Assembly: GCA_016880505.1 (NCBI GenBank)
Contig: JAEHDI010000390.1
Location: 1 to 6,703 of the forward strand
Length of the DNA: 6,703 bases
Reading direction: 5' to 3'
Source: Bryobacterales bacterium
GTDB lineage: Bacteria; Acidobacteriota; Terriglobia; Bryobacterales; Bryobacteraceae
In this document: piece after piece, positions 6,514-6,703 of the stretch
Layout: every line of letters begins with the position of its first letter
How positions within the stretch are numbered: position 1 is the stretch's first letter
Program-made: the position numbers and the translations under genes
Notes under the pieces: model-generated
The model's database searches: none
Told to the model about the DNA's origin: nothing
What the model saw: the letters and a program-made list of their open reading frames with translations, nothing else

Positions 6514-6633
6514 CCAGCAATACTCACATTAGTCGTCTTGCCCTTGAATGGAACCCTATCAAGTTCTCGACCGTCAGTCATCAGACTGGCCAGGATCAGA
6601 AATTAGCACGCGTTGCCGGGCGGACGCTCGCGC
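6514..6633. other. Intergenic region between the receiver-domain fragment and the tRNA promoter
   Basis: About 120 bases with no convincing gene on either strand. It is somewhat lower in GC than the coding regions and was probably the upstream region of the lost response-regulator gene, divergent from the tRNA. A small stem (CAGTC 6576-6580, GACTG 6585-6589, loop ATCA) is present but has no T tract. Confidence 0.35.
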
Positions 6634-6661
6634 TTGCCCGAGTGCGGTGAGCCGCTATAGT
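6634..6661 (+). promoter_or_regulatory. Probable sigma-70-type promoter of the tRNA-Ser gene
   Basis: TTGCCC at 6634-6639 and TATAGT at 6656-6661 are separated by 16 bases, close to the housekeeping consensus. Transcription would start near 6668, giving a leader of about 10 bases before the tRNA 5' end at 6678. The sequence right after the -10 box is entirely G and C (6662-6670), a GC-rich discriminator known from stringently controlled stable-RNA promoters. Confidence 0.6.
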
Positions 6662-6677
6662 CCCGCGCGCTCTGAAG

Positions 6678-6703
6678 GGACAGGTGGCCGAGCGGCTGAA
6701 GGC
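6678..6703 (+). tRNA. tRNA-Ser, 5' part only (cut by the window edge)
   Basis: The last 26 bases read as the acceptor strand GGACAGG, the invariant T8 and G9, and a D-arm GCCGAGCGGCTGAAGGC segment typical of bacterial serine tRNAs. The anticodon, long variable arm and 3' half lie outside the window, so the isoacceptor cannot be named. A promoter just upstream supports a real gene. Confidence 0.8.

Noticed and set aside
1..6703. CRISPR array, insertion sequence or toxin-antitoxin pair
   Set aside because: No regularly spaced repeats, transposase motifs or paired small overlapping genes were found; the only tandem repeat has three 9-base units without spacers.

Overview
The window is GC-rich coding DNA that looks like the chromosome of an environmental heterotroph, most likely Acidobacteriota of the Bryobacter/Solibacter type. 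This assignment is an inference from gene content: a type I sulfatase, a Tat-exported RidA protein, a Tat-exported SelA-like PLP enzyme with an extra beta-rich C-terminal domain, a DUF6526 membrane protein and a GH42-like glycoside hydrolase. No marker gene settles it.

Layout. Positions 1-3337 hold three plus-strand genes: the 3' part of a sulfatase (its catalytic Cys/Ser lies just outside the window), a small RidA-family protein that most likely starts at GTG 1284, and a 516-residue SelA/DgaE-like PLP enzyme. The short gaps (75 and 53 bases) suggest one transcription unit. Only 6 bases separate the PLP gene from the convergent DUF6526 gene (3344-3778, minus). Next come a small hypothetical gene (3908-4126, minus) and a roughly 200-base AT-richer spacer with a 9-base tandem repeat and a 14-base inverted repeat. 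A large GH42-like gene (4329 to about 6440, minus) follows. Its 5' end is missing and abuts the first 26 codons of a response-regulator receiver domain read in another frame. The right edge holds a probable promoter and the first 26 bases of a tRNA-Ser gene on the plus strand.

How the genes may work together. The PLP enzyme and the RidA protein both carry twin-arginine signals. Cytoplasmic RidA proteins hydrolyse enamine/imine intermediates released by PLP-dependent lyases, so an exported adjacent pair suggests a lyase plus its imine deaminase acting outside the cytoplasm. The upstream sulfatase fits a role in breaking down sulfated, possibly amino-sugar-containing glycans. The substrate link is inference. 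The GH42-like gene fits the same glycan theme but may no longer be functional.
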